Origin: Pedobacter suwonensis
GTDB lineage: Bacteria; Bacteroidota; Bacteroidia; Sphingobacteriales; Sphingobacteriaceae
Assembly (NCBI RefSeq): GCF_900111825.1
Contig: NZ_FOJM01000024.1
Coordinates: forward strand, 1 to 58,136
Direction: 5' to 3'
Length of the DNA: 58,136 nucleotides
Part shown: piece by piece, positions 32,137-40,855 of the stretch
How positions within the stretch are numbered: the stretch's first letter is position 1
Layout of the letters: the number at the start of each line of letters is the position of its first letter
Position numbers and translations under genes: made by a program
The notes under the pieces: model-generated
What the model was told of the DNA's origin: nothing
Seen by the model: the letters and a program-made list of their open reading frames with translations, nothing else
Database searches by the model: none

Positions 32137-33072
32137 ATGAAAAAACTAGGATGCCTTTTTGTATGGTTGTTATCAGCATGTTTAAATGCTGAGGCGCAAT
32201 CTGCAAAAGGGCCATACCTTTTTGCCTATTTTAAAGATAATGGCCAGGATGGCTTGCACCTTGCTTATAGTAACGATGCCTACAAATGGACGGCACTTAA
32301 AAATGATCAATCATTCTTAACCCCAACAGTAAGCCAAGATAAGCTGATGAGAGATCCTTGTATTATACGAGGCGCCGATGGCCTATTCCATATGGTGTGG
32401 ACGGTGAGCTGGAACGACAAAGGCATTGGTTATGCCAGTTCGAAAGACCTCATTAGCTGGAGCGAACAACAGTTTATACCTGTGATGCGTAAAGAAGATG
32501 GGGCCAGAAATACCTGGGCTCCTGAAATCACCTACGATAGCCCGACCAAAACCTATATGATTTATTGGGCTACAACCATTAAAAATAAGTTTAATGAAAC
32601 GGCCTCTACGGAGGAAAACGGATATAACCACAGAATTTATTACGTTACGACAAAAGATTTCAAAACTTATTCGGAAACGAGGTTGCTTTACGATCCGGGA
32701 TTTAACGTAATTGATGCCACTATTGTAAAAGACGGTAAAAGGTTTATCATGTTTTTAAAAGACGAAACCCGTCAACCTGTCCAAAAAAACATTAAAATAG
32801 CGTATGCTGATCAGTTGACCGGTCCGTATAGCCAAGCAGGAAATCCAATTACCGGAAATTACTGGGCTGAAGGCCCAACCACCCTAAAAATCGGCAATAA
32901 ATGGTTGGTGTATTTCGATAAGTACGTCGACCATAAATATGGGGCGATAGAATCTGCAGATTTAAAAAACTGGACTGATGTTTCAGACCAGATCTCCCTG
33001 CCAAAAGGCTTAAGGCATGGCACCATATTAACCATTAAAGAAAAAGAACTGGAAGTCTTGTTAAGGCAATAA
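32137..33072 (+). CDS. GH43-like five-bladed beta-propeller glycosidase
   Basis: A 311-residue secreted protein from ATG 32137; the frame upstream to 32089 precedes a clear signal peptide and is rejected. The signal (MKKLGCLFVWLLSACLNAEAQ) could be cut before Q21 or, as a lipoprotein, at Cys15 of LSAC. The propeller marks are MRDPCIIRGADG (catalytic base Asp73), NTWAPEITYD (Glu130) and YWAEGPTTLKIG (catalytic acid Glu). Family members act on arabinan, arabinoxylan or beta-galactan side chains; here an arabinose-containing substrate is likely from the neighbours. It closes the operon. Confidence 0.85.
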   Translation: MKKLGCLFVWLLSACLNAEAQSAKGPYLFAYFKDNGQDGLHLAYSNDAYKWTALKNDQSFLTPTVSQDKLMRDPCIIRGADGLFHMVWTVSWNDKGIGYASSKDLISWSEQQFIPVMRKEDGARNTWAPEITYDSPTKTYMIYWATTIKNKFNETASTEENGYNHRIYYVTTKDFKTYSETRLLYDPGFNVIDATIVKDGKRFIMFLKDETRQPVQKNIKIAYADQLTGPYSQAGNPITGNYWAEGPTTLKIGNKWLVYFDKYVDHKYGAIESADLKNWTDVSDQISLPKGLRHGTILTIKEKELEVLLRQ

Positions 33073-33153
33073 AATAAGGCTAAAGCAGTATAAAATTTCT
33101 CCAACAAGATCCTGAACCATGTTCAGGAGGACGATTGCATTTAAATAGCGCTA

Positions 33154-33177
33154 GTGGTCTGTGAGGACACAAACCAC
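33154..33177. terminator. Palindrome after the GH43-like gene
   Basis: Arms GTGGTCTGTG and CACAAACCAC around the loop AGGA. A second copy in the opposite sense, TGGTCTGTG, loop TCCT, CACAGACCA, follows at 33211-33232. This is the same family as the palindrome at 354. It is the first non-coding structure after the operon. Confidence 0.5.
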
Positions 33178-33360
33178 GGAATAGTACATTCAATTTAAAT
33201 CAACATTCCATGGTCTGTGTCCTCACAGACCATTAAGATAAATCTCCACCACGCAACATGCTGAACTTGTTTTACGGTGCAGCTTTCTGATTATTTACGA
33301 CAGAAGATTTTATCGTCGTTGCAATTCGCTTCAAAAACCTTCCTCATAGATCCTGAAAAA

Positions 33361-33890
33361 GTTAAAGAAAAACCATTATTGCAATGACGATCATTGGAGG
33401 TAATTCATTCCTTTAAATCCTGTCACTCATATTTATTTTATATAACAAATTAGTGCTCAGGATGAACAATCGCATTTGAAAATGCCAGTGGTATGTGAGG
33501 ATACAGAACATAGAACAAGAATGTCGTACTCTCGACCGGAGCAATGTGAAGTGGAGAGATCTTTAGATCTGATTATAAGAATTAGATCTGATCCATGGTC
33601 TGTGAGGACACAGACCATGGAACAAGTTAAAGAAAAACCATTATTGCAATGACGATCATTGGAGGTAATTTATTCCTTTAAATCCCGTTACTCATATTTA
33701 TTTTATATAACAAATTAGTGCTCAGGATGAACAATCGCATTTGAAAATGCCAGTGGTCTGTGAGGATACAGAACATGGAACAAGAATATCGTCCGGCCGG
33801 AGCAATGCGAAGTGGAGAGATCTTTGGATCAGATTATAAGAATTAGATTTAATCCGTGGTCTGTGATGACCAGACCACGGGAGTGAAAAT
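33361..33890. repeat. Tandem duplication of a 265-bp unit with palindromes
   Basis: Two copies, 33361-33625 and 33626-33890, begin GTTAAAGAAAAACCATTATT. Each carries AATGACGATCATTGGAGG, TTAGTGCTCAGGATGAACAA, a degenerate AGTGGTCTGTGAGGATACAG copy and a closing palindrome. The closing one is perfect at 33593-33620 (CCATGGTCTGTG, loop AGGA, CACAGACCATGG) and slightly different at 33854-33880. The second copy ends at the stop codon of the GH127 gene. No coding sequence. Confidence 0.88.
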
Positions 33891-36254
33891 TTACTTCACC
33901 AACCTTACTTCATAAATATTGGCAATCGCTGATCCCTGATCGGCAACAAATTTCACTTCTAAGTCTGCTTTCAATAGCGCTTTTGGAATCTGATATTGCT
34001 GGGTGTAAAAAACAGTTCCCTTGCTTCCATCTAACTTCACATTTTCAATTTTAACTCCATTGATCAGGATAGCGAAGCGTTTATCCTTTTCTTTTCCAAA
34101 ATAAGTTAAACTCAGCTTATTTCCAGATAAATCTTTGTTTTTAAGCATATAACTAAACCATGCTTTCCCATTTCTAAAATGCCTTTCCTGGTAGGTTCCG
34201 TTATCGGTTTGTTCACCTTTAAAATTATGATCAGATTCTGGTTGTTGTTCACCAGGATTAACCAGATCGACTGTTTGCTGTTCAATCTTCATCTTTTCTT
34301 CTTCAGCCAGTTTAATCGCCTTTGCACGTTCCGGCAAAGCCTGTTCACTGCTGTAAGGAAAGTAAACTACATACCGCTTTTCGGCAAGGGTGTAAAAAGG
34401 AACCAATTTTAAGGATTTGTATCTGGGCTGATAGACCGCATTACGGGCACTAAAGGTTAAAGTTTTTTTATCGGTCAGCGTAATTTCATTGGCAAGCGTA
34501 TTTTTCGGCCCGGTAACCAGGGGCGCATCACTAATCGGCAATAAAGCACCAGAGGCGATATGTCCCATCCGGCTGCCATCAGCGGTTAAATTAGGTTGAT
34601 TCAAAGTATCCATCTCTGCAGCAAGTACAATTGGTCCACGCAGAAAGGCAACCCAATCAGAACCATCAGGCATAAATTCTGTTGAGGTATGCATCGGCAA
34701 GGCCAGATCAACTACATCACCCGTACTCCAGGTGCGATCGATACTGGCATAACCATTTGCTTCACTTTTAGCCATTACCTTTTTTCCGTTTACCATTACA
34801 ACCAATTTCCCTTGTCCTACCCAGGAAGGCTGACGGAAATGTAAGGCAAAACGCTGGTTTTGCTTTAGCTGGAGTTTGATCGTTGTTTTTTCTGCATCTG
34901 GAAAAAGCGTTTGCTGTGTAAGCTGAATACCTTTTTCTTTCCAGTTTAGGGTTGAAGGGATAAAAAGATTCACAAATACATCATTCGCACGGTGTGCATA
35001 AATCAGTTCCCCATATTTGCCATGGTTTTCCAATCCCGAACCTACACAGCACCAGAAACTTTCCTGCGGATTCGAATAGGTACGGTAATGCCCCGGACGC
35101 ATCGGCGTAAAATATACAAAACCACCTTCTGCCCTTTGCGAAGAAAGGATATGATTATAAAGCGTACGTTCGTAATAATCAAGATAAGTATTTGAAGGAT
35201 CGGCCAAAAACAACTGTTTGGTCAGCTTCAACATGTTGTAAGAATTGCAGGTTTCGGGTCCTTCACGCGATTCTGTCATTGAAGAAAAGTCATTTGCAGG
35301 ATGAAAATGCTCTCGAACGCTATTTCCTCCGATGGCTACTGTTCTGTGATCGACTACTGTTTTCCAAAAGAAAGCAGCGGCATCAGCCCAGGCCGGATTT
35401 TTATCCAACAGCGCAATCTGCTCAAAACCAATCACTTTCGGAATCTGTGTATTAGCATGTAAGCCATTTAAAGCATCCGTATTTTTTAATAGTGGATTGA
35501 GAAGAGATTGATCTGAAAACCTTTTGGCCAATTGAAGATACTTTTTATCGCCTGTTATTGCATAAACATGGGCAAAAACTTCATTTAATCCACCATGTTC
35601 GCTCTTTAATAATTCCTGTACCTGTTGATCGGACAAATTGGAAACCAGATCTACGCACCAATCTGTTAATTTGATGAGCATTTGCTTCGCTTTTGCATTG
35701 CCGGCAACTGCATAGGCATCGTACAGGCCTGCATAAATTTTATGAATATTGTACAACGGTACCCATTTTCCATTGAGCGAAAAACTGGATGATCTGATGT
35801 TACCGGCTTTAATCTCTTTCCAGATTTCCTTACCTCCGGGGATTCCGGCAAGATAACCATCACCATTTTGATGCTGGCATTTGTCCAACTCGGTAATCAT
35901 ATAATCTATCCGCTCCTTCACCTTTGCATCGCCGGTAGCAGCATACATCAACGAAAGGGCCGATAGGTAATGTCCGCCGATATGCCCGTCTAAACCTGTG
36001 TTTTCCCAGTTACCATAGGATTCAGCTTTAGGTTTTAACCCTGCTTCTCTTAAATAGGGCGCCAAAAGCCGATCTGCATCCAGCGATAGCATATACTTTT
36101 TATCAGTTTCCTGTGCCTGTTTAAAAGGCCCATCAAGCAGGCGGACTTCCGTTAAACTAAATGGCTGCAAGACAGTTTGCCCAAAAACAGTTCCGCATAA
36201 AGCGGATAACAAAACGGCGGTAATTATTTTTTTCATTTTTAAAAACTTCTTCAT
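33891..36254 (-). CDS. Beta-L-arabinofuranosidase, GH127
   Basis: A 787-residue secreted enzyme removing beta-linked L-arabinofuranose, as found on plant extensins and pectic side chains. The signal peptide ends near FGQ26. An (alpha/alpha)6 barrel follows. The zinc-thiolate active site of this family is complete: Glu334 and Cys336 in EGPETCNSYN, and Cys402-Cys403 in FWCCVGSGLENH, one of which is the nucleophile. C-terminal beta domains follow, with a Lys/Glu-rich linker at about 650-690. Two starts are possible (36254 or the Met at 36236). It is convergent with the GH51/GH43 operon, and both probably serve L-arabinose scavenging. Confidence 0.93.
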   Translation of the reverse strand: MKKFLKMKKIITAVLLSALCGTVFGQTVLQPFSLTEVRLLDGPFKQAQETDKKYMLSLDADRLLAPYLREAGLKPKAESYGNWENTGLDGHIGGHYLSALSLMYAATGDAKVKERIDYMITELDKCQHQNGDGYLAGIPGGKEIWKEIKAGNIRSSSFSLNGKWVPLYNIHKIYAGLYDAYAVAGNAKAKQMLIKLTDWCVDLVSNLSDQQVQELLKSEHGGLNEVFAHVYAITGDKKYLQLAKRFSDQSLLNPLLKNTDALNGLHANTQIPKVIGFEQIALLDKNPAWADAAAFFWKTVVDHRTVAIGGNSVREHFHPANDFSSMTESREGPETCNSYNMLKLTKQLFLADPSNTYLDYYERTLYNHILSSQRAEGGFVYFTPMRPGHYRTYSNPQESFWCCVGSGLENHGKYGELIYAHRANDVFVNLFIPSTLNWKEKGIQLTQQTLFPDAEKTTIKLQLKQNQRFALHFRQPSWVGQGKLVVMVNGKKVMAKSEANGYASIDRTWSTGDVVDLALPMHTSTEFMPDGSDWVAFLRGPIVLAAEMDTLNQPNLTADGSRMGHIASGALLPISDAPLVTGPKNTLANEITLTDKKTLTFSARNAVYQPRYKSLKLVPFYTLAEKRYVVYFPYSSEQALPERAKAIKLAEEEKMKIEQQTVDLVNPGEQQPESDHNFKGEQTDNGTYQERHFRNGKAWFSYMLKNKDLSGNKLSLTYFGKEKDKRFAILINGVKIENVKLDGSKGTVFYTQQYQIPKALLKADLEVKFVADQGSAIANIYEVRLVK

Positions 36255-36704
36255 AACAAAGATGATTGATCGTAGTGGGTAAAGTTTTGGTAGACCGTTA
36301 ATAACCTTTGGCGATAAAATAATCTGTTTTACGTGCCTTCTATTGATGATTAAACCCAGGATAAAAAACGGCCTGGTATAATTTGATTGCTCATAAAATT
36401 AAAGGTTTAGTAAACCATTGGCTAGCGGATTATACCGTCCAAAAGCAGTATTTATAAAATTTGGTTAAAATAAACGTCTTAAAGACATTTATAAAACGAA
36501 GATATAAAAAAGAATTGCCAATTAGGTCATGATTGAAACAAATCATTTAGCGCCCGGGAATTTTTTATCAATTTCAGGAACATTAAAAAGAACGTTTGAA
36601 TGCCTGCCAACAGCTTACCCCAGTGCATTTTGTTCATTTTTTATTTTTCCATAAAAAAACCGTTACATTCCATAACTTAATGAGGAATTTTAAAATCAAA
36701 CACT
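36255..36704. other. Divergent promoter region, GH127 / RsbQ-like
   Basis: About 450 bases, AT-rich. On -, CATCTTTG at 36257-36264 resembles a -7 element for GH127. No repeats or RNA genes recognised. Confidence 0.45.
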
Positions 36705-37559
36705 TTGCATCCAATACTCATCAGAAATAATGTAAAAATACTTGGCGAAGGCAGCCAGGTACTTCTGTTTGCTCATGGCTTCGGCTGTGCGCAAAATTCA
36801 TGGAAATATATTACAGATGCTTTCCTGGGAAATTACAAAGTGATCTTATTTGATTACGTAGGCGCTGGTGATTCGGACCTTAGCCAATACAACCAAAAGA
36901 AATATGCTACATTAGAAGGATATGCCTGTGATATAATTGACATCATACAGGTACTTGACCTCAAGAATATTATATTTATTGGACATTCGGTTAGCAGCAT
37001 GATTGGCATGATTGCCGCCCTGCAGCTTCCGGATGTATTTAAAAAACTGGTTTTTATCGGTCCATCACCAAGATATTTAAACGATGGTGATTATATCGGC
37101 GGATTTAACACCGGAGATATAGAAACCATCTTTACCCACATCGCCCAGGATTATGTAGCCTGGAGTAAACAATTGGTGCCACGAGTGATGGACAGCCTTT
37201 GTAAACCTGAACTATGTGATTTTTTACAGGAATGTTTTGAAGCCACTGAGCCAAGTGTGGCCCTTGCTTTTGCAATGGCGACCTTTAAAGCCGATTACAG
37301 AGACCAATTGAAAAACCTCGAAGTACCAAGCCTAACGCTGCAATGTACAGATGATGAAATAACCCCAAAATCAGTTGGAGAATACATTCACAAAAATACG
37401 CCTGACAATTTCCTGGTTGTAATGAAAGCTACCGGGCATTTCCCACACATCAGTGCGCCCGACGAAACCATCAGGGAAATCAAAGACTTTATCGAAAATG
37501 CCGGTACGAAATCAGCATCAGATCACCTCTATACTTCAGGAGATTTTGCACACCAATAA
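36705..37559 (+). CDS. RsbQ-like alpha/beta hydrolase
   Basis: A 284-residue cytoplasmic hydrolase very like Bacillus RsbQ, the energy-stress factor that works with phosphatase RsbP. Shared marks are RNNVKILGEG, FAHGFGCAQNSW, LFDYVGAGDSDLS, nucleophile Ser95 in GHSVSS, PSPRYLN, LQCTDDEITP with the acid residue and TGHFPH with the His. No ATG fits the frame: a stop at 36681 and the conserved N-terminus leave TTG at 36705 as the best start. In many bacteria the next gene is a PAS or kinase/phosphatase partner; here the next gene is ogt on the same strand, so the partner, if any, is elsewhere. Confidence 0.88.
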   Translation: MHPILIRNNVKILGEGSQVLLFAHGFGCAQNSWKYITDAFLGNYKVILFDYVGAGDSDLSQYNQKKYATLEGYACDIIDIIQVLDLKNIIFIGHSVSSMIGMIAALQLPDVFKKLVFIGPSPRYLNDGDYIGGFNTGDIETIFTHIAQDYVAWSKQLVPRVMDSLCKPELCDFLQECFEATEPSVALAFAMATFKADYRDQLKNLEVPSLTLQCTDDEITPKSVGEYIHKNTPDNFLVVMKATGHFPHISAPDETIREIKDFIENAGTKSASDHLYTSGDFAHQ

Positions 37560-37822
37560 CCTATTTTTAGCTTAAAATGTAAACATTGAGCACAAAAATG
37601 CTTTTTCAACCGCCAATCGGCATGAAACAGCGCTGACCGCGCAACAATATTTTATTTCATGAAAAGTAAAGGAAAGTTAAATGTTAAGTTGATAACCATT
37701 AAAAACGCGCCATGTCATTTATGACTAACAAGCCATAAAATAACCCAAAAGGCAGATAATTTTGAAAAAAACTTATTTATGATATATATTAAGCGGTACA
37801 ACCTGTGAAAGAAAGCTAAGAC

Positions 37823-38302
37823 ATGAAAAACGCATCCGTTATTGCATCACCTATTGGCCAGATTACCATCCTTGCCGATGATGAGTTTGTACACGCCGTA
37901 ACTTTTGCTGAAACAGATATTACAGGACTTACTGAAAATCCGCTCACACTAACAGTTGCTCAACAATTAGGTGATTATTTTAATGGCAGGTTACAGCAAT
38001 TCAATTTTCCAATTAAACAAAATGGCACCGAATTTCAGCAGGAGGTTTGGCGGAATTTATTAGCCATACCTTTTGGCGAAACCATTTCGTATGCTAAATT
38101 TTCTGCCCACCATCCATTAGCGATACGGGCTATTGCTGCCGCAAACGGAAAAAACAATATCGCCATTGTTGTGCCTTGCCATAGGGTTATTGGCAGTAAT
38201 GGCAAGCTGGTGGGTTATGCCGGCGGTTTATGGCGTAAACAATGGTTACTGCAGCACGAACGCGAAATTGCCTGGAGAGGACAGACTGAATTAAAATTTT
38301 AA
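37823..38302 (+). CDS. ogt: Methylated-DNA-[protein]-cysteine S-methyltransferase
   Basis: Suicide repair protein that moves the alkyl group from O6-alkylguanine in DNA to its own cysteine. It is 159 residues, with the N-terminal RNase H-like part (MKNASVIASPIGQITILADD) and the active-site PCHRVIGSNG with acceptor Cys119, followed by YAGGLWRKQWLL. The DNA-binding helix region has IPFGETISYAKFS. There is no Ada-type regulatory domain. It is the first gene of a possible run into the cupin gene (15 bases). Confidence 0.95.
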   Translation: MKNASVIASPIGQITILADDEFVHAVTFAETDITGLTENPLTLTVAQQLGDYFNGRLQQFNFPIKQNGTEFQQEVWRNLLAIPFGETISYAKFSAHHPLAIRAIAAANGKNNIAIVVPCHRVIGSNGKLVGYAGGLWRKQWLLQHEREIAWRGQTELKF

Positions 38303-38317
38303 TCCATATTTTTGAAG

Positions 38318-38710
38318 ATGAATAGAGATCAAGCCGTAACACCAAAAAATTACCTTAAAGCGATCCGTTTAATTAATATTGAAGGCGACAAATGTGCTTT
38401 CGAAATTGGCAAAGTCCCTATCCGCCAGCACATCAATGCCAATTACTTTTTCGCCCAAACAGATGTATCTAGTTTAGAGCGCATCCCACACCCCGCACCG
38501 CGCCGTCAATATGTAATTACTCTAAAAGGGAAACTCCGTTTCACCGTGAGCAATGGTGAAACCTTTATCATTGAGCCGGGGATTATACTCATTGCCAATG
38601 ATATCGCCGGAGAAGGCCATACCTGGGAAGTTGTGGATGGCGATGAATGGGAAAGAATTTATATTCCTCTGGAAGATAGTGTTGAGGATTATTTTATAGC
38701 TGACTACTAG
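38318..38710 (+). CDS. Cupin-domain protein
   Basis: A small single-domain cupin, 130 residues from ATG 38318 (a TTG two codons earlier is less likely). The beta-barrel strands are visible: RRQYVITLKGKLRFTVSNGE, FIIEPGIILIANDIAGEGHTW, then WERIYIPLED. The usual His/Glu metal set is partly there (H in EGHTW; HPAP before the barrel) but not the full GxHxH motif, so metal binding is uncertain. It sits between ogt and the polyamine operon. Function unknown. Confidence 0.8.
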   Translation: MNRDQAVTPKNYLKAIRLINIEGDKCAFEIGKVPIRQHINANYFFAQTDVSSLERIPHPAPRRQYVITLKGKLRFTVSNGETFIIEPGIILIANDIAGEGHTWEVVDGDEWERIYIPLEDSVEDYFIADY

Positions 38711-38714
38711 TATT

Positions 38715-38722
38715 TAAATTTG
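38715..38722 (+). promoter_or_regulatory. -7 element of the speD operon
   Basis: TAAATTTG fits TAnnTTTG. It overlaps the open frame of speD at its far upstream end, so translation must start later, supporting ATG 38780. Confidence 0.55.
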
Positions 38723-38779
38723 ATTTCTAATACGTACTTTGAAAATACTTTTTTAATTTTGAAAGATACCAAACGCTCA

Positions 38780-39136
38780 ATGACCTATACCCCTGGATTA
38801 CACATTTTAGCTGAATTTTCTTCCAAAAAAGCTGAACAACTTTGTTCTTATCAGGCTTGTAAAGCTATTTTTAACCAGCTAATTAACCAAAAAAACCTTG
38901 AAAAAGTTGGCGAAGTTTACCATAACTTTCCCAATGGAGGTTTTACAGCCGTTATCTGCCTAACAGAATCTCATTTATCCATCCATACCTGGCCAGAATT
39001 TAAACTGGCTAATTTCGACATTTTTTTATCTAATTACAAGAAAGACAATACCCAAAAAGTTAGGGAGATCTATGAAGCCGTACTTCACTTTTTTGAAGGC
39101 GAAGAGATACAGAAGACTGAAATTGTACGTGAATGA
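38780..39136 (+). CDS. SpeD-like pyruvoyl decarboxylase
   Basis: A 118-residue homologue of class 1b S-adenosylmethionine decarboxylase, which makes the aminopropyl donor for spermidine. The self-cleavage site is LTESHLSIHTWPE: cleavage before Ser64 gives the pyruvoyl group, and His69 stands five residues on as in characterised enzymes. The position of the catalytic Cys (20 residues after the pyruvoyl Ser) is Ser84 here (FDIFLSN), and Thr56 replaces the usual Ser. Substrate may therefore differ: some SpeD homologues have become ornithine or arginine decarboxylases. It overlaps the next gene by 4 bases. Confidence 0.82.
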   Translation: MTYTPGLHILAEFSSKKAEQLCSYQACKAIFNQLINQKNLEKVGEVYHNFPNGGFTAVICLTESHLSIHTWPEFKLANFDIFLSNYKKDNTQKVREIYEAVLHFFEGEEIQKTEIVRE

Positions 39137-40449
39137 AAAAACCGGCTCAATCATTTTTCAAATTATCAGAAACAATTCCCTGCTCAGTATGCAAACAAAA
39201 TATTGTTCTTTACGATTCAGCTAAGAGTGAGTACATCGCTTGTCCTTCATGTTATTCCTATTTACATATTGTTAACCAGGTAGAATGCAGGTTAAATAAA
39301 AAATTAAATCAGCCAGAAAAGGTTGTTGTATTGAAACTGGGTTCAACGGCAAACATACATGGTACTGACTTTCAGGTTATCGCCTATTTAGAAAAAAAGG
39401 AATCGAATACGATTTATGCCTGGCGGGAGTATATTTTAAACAGCCTTGAAAAGGGCTACGTTACTTTATCCGAATTTAACGGCCATTGGAATTTTATTGC
39501 AGGTAAGGAGTTTCTGACTGATTACAAACAGCCTACCAACTGCGGTCAAAATGTCAATTATAAAGATATTGAATACAAACTTTTTAACAAATACAGCCCC
39601 ATAGTAACGGCTATGCTTGGCGAAGTGGATTGGGATGTTGTTAATGAGCGGGTCAAAGCTACCGAATATATTGCGCCACCATTTATGATTGTAAAGGAGG
39701 TGATGAATAAACCTAAACACTATACCGATTACTACATTGGCGAATACCTTAGCAGCGATGAAATTGCTACCGCATTCAATCTTGATAAAAGTAGTCTTCC
39801 GGAACAGATTGGTATAGGCGCCAACCAGCCATCTCAAGCTTATTACCGATGGATATCCTCTTTAAAAGCAACTTGTATTGCCACAATTGTAGTCTTACTT
39901 TTGCATGTGCTCTTTAGCGTAGTAAAACCAGAAAAGGAATTAATAAATGATAATTTTTTAATTACATACGATGCCAAGGCGGGTGCCGATGCTTTCAAAC
40001 CCTTCATCACACCTTCATTTGTTATGGAAGATGAATCATCAAATATTGAATTTGACATTGCTTCTGGTGTTGACAACAACTGGCTGGAAACGACCATTGT
40101 ATTGGTCAATGAGGCTAATAACCAAACCTGGGAAGTAAGCAAGGGAATAGAATATTACCATGGCATAGAAGATGGCGAAAGCTGGCAGGAAGGCTCAACC
40201 GAAGAATCGATTCTTCTATCCGATATACCCAAAGGCAAGTACCACTTAAATGTATATCCGTCATCCGGGTATACATACCGAAATAACTTGTTTATTAGGG
40301 CAACCGCAAACGTAAGCATGCTGCGCAATACATTGATTACAATAATGATACTTTGCCTATTCCCGGCAATTTGCTGGTATCTGATGCGGAATTATGAAAA
40401 AAGAAGATGGGATAACAGTGATTTTTCACCTTTTGTAAAAGCAGATTAA
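39133..40449 (+). CDS. DUF4178 membrane protein with zinc ribbon
   Basis: A 438-residue protein. The N-terminal zinc ribbon has Cys17, Cys20, Cys37 and Cys40 (IPCSVC then ACPSC). A DUF4178-type beta-rich region follows (KLGSTANIHGTDFQVIAYLE; WREYILNSLEKGYVTLSEFN). Two membrane helices stand at about 245-265 and 398-419, with a periplasmic beta domain between them and a cytoplasmic tail. DUF4178 genes recur beside DUF350, SpeD and SpeE genes in bacteria, and a role with polyamines at the membrane has been proposed from such contexts. No biochemical function is established to my knowledge. Confidence 0.78.
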   Translation: MKKPAQSFFKLSETIPCSVCKQNIVLYDSAKSEYIACPSCYSYLHIVNQVECRLNKKLNQPEKVVVLKLGSTANIHGTDFQVIAYLEKKESNTIYAWREYILNSLEKGYVTLSEFNGHWNFIAGKEFLTDYKQPTNCGQNVNYKDIEYKLFNKYSPIVTAMLGEVDWDVVNERVKATEYIAPPFMIVKEVMNKPKHYTDYYIGEYLSSDEIATAFNLDKSSLPEQIGIGANQPSQAYYRWISSLKATCIATIVVLLLHVLFSVVKPEKELINDNFLITYDAKAGADAFKPFITPSFVMEDESSNIEFDIASGVDNNWLETTIVLVNEANNQTWEVSKGIEYYHGIEDGESWQEGSTEESILLSDIPKGKYHLNVYPSSGYTYRNNLFIRATANVSMLRNTLITIMILCLFPAICWYLMRNYEKRRWDNSDFSPFVKAD

Positions 40450-40623
40450 ATGGATTTAAAACCAATTAAATATTACCTCATTCTGCTACTCATTATTTTG
40501 GGTTATTATGGCTATAGCGGCCTCCACGGGCATGCCTATTACCAAGACAAAGTAGAAAAAAACACCGACTTCAATGGAAACAAAAGCCATGGCGGCCATG
40601 TAAACAGATTTTACCATAAATAA
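40450..40623 (+). CDS. Small membrane protein, 57 aa
   Basis: Starts at the base after the DUF4178 stop codon. One hydrophobic helix (YYLILLLIILGYYGYSG, about 8-24) is followed by a His/Asn/Gly-rich tail (HGHAYYQDK; KSHGGHVNRFYHK). The tail could bind metal or face the periplasm. DUF350 starts 6 bases later, so it is part of the operon and not a chance frame. Family unknown. Confidence 0.6.
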   Translation: MDLKPIKYYLILLLIILGYYGYSGLHGHAYYQDKVEKNTDFNGNKSHGGHVNRFYHK

Positions 40624-40629
40624 AAAATT

Positions 40630-40854
40630 ATGAGCTTAAACGAATTAATCAACATCAAGTACATTATTGCATCTTTGGTTTACTCTATATTGGGTATTGT
40701 TGTTCTTTTTATCGCCTTTTGGGTTATCGAGAAAATTACGCCCGAAAACCTCTGGAAAGAAATTCTGGAAAAACAAAATTTAGCCTTAGCCATTGTTTTT
40801 GCAGCCTTTGTTATTGCTATCGCGATTATTATAAGTTCAGCCATTCATAGCTAG
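40630..40854 (+). CDS. DUF350 membrane protein
   Basis: A 74-residue protein with two membrane helices (about 8-30, SLVYSILGIVVLFIAFWVIE, and 51-71, LALAIVFAAFVIAIAIIIS), one DUF350 unit. In E. coli the DUF350 protein YjfL lies in the yjfIJKLMC operon with a glutathionylspermidine-synthase-like ATP-grasp enzyme, and DUF350 commonly keeps company with SpeD/SpeE. It lies one base before the speE gene. A channel or scaffold role is a guess. Confidence 0.83.
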   Translation: MSLNELINIKYIIASLVYSILGIVVLFIAFWVIEKITPENLWKEILEKQNLALAIVFAAFVIAIAIIISSAIHS

Positions 40855-40855
40855 C

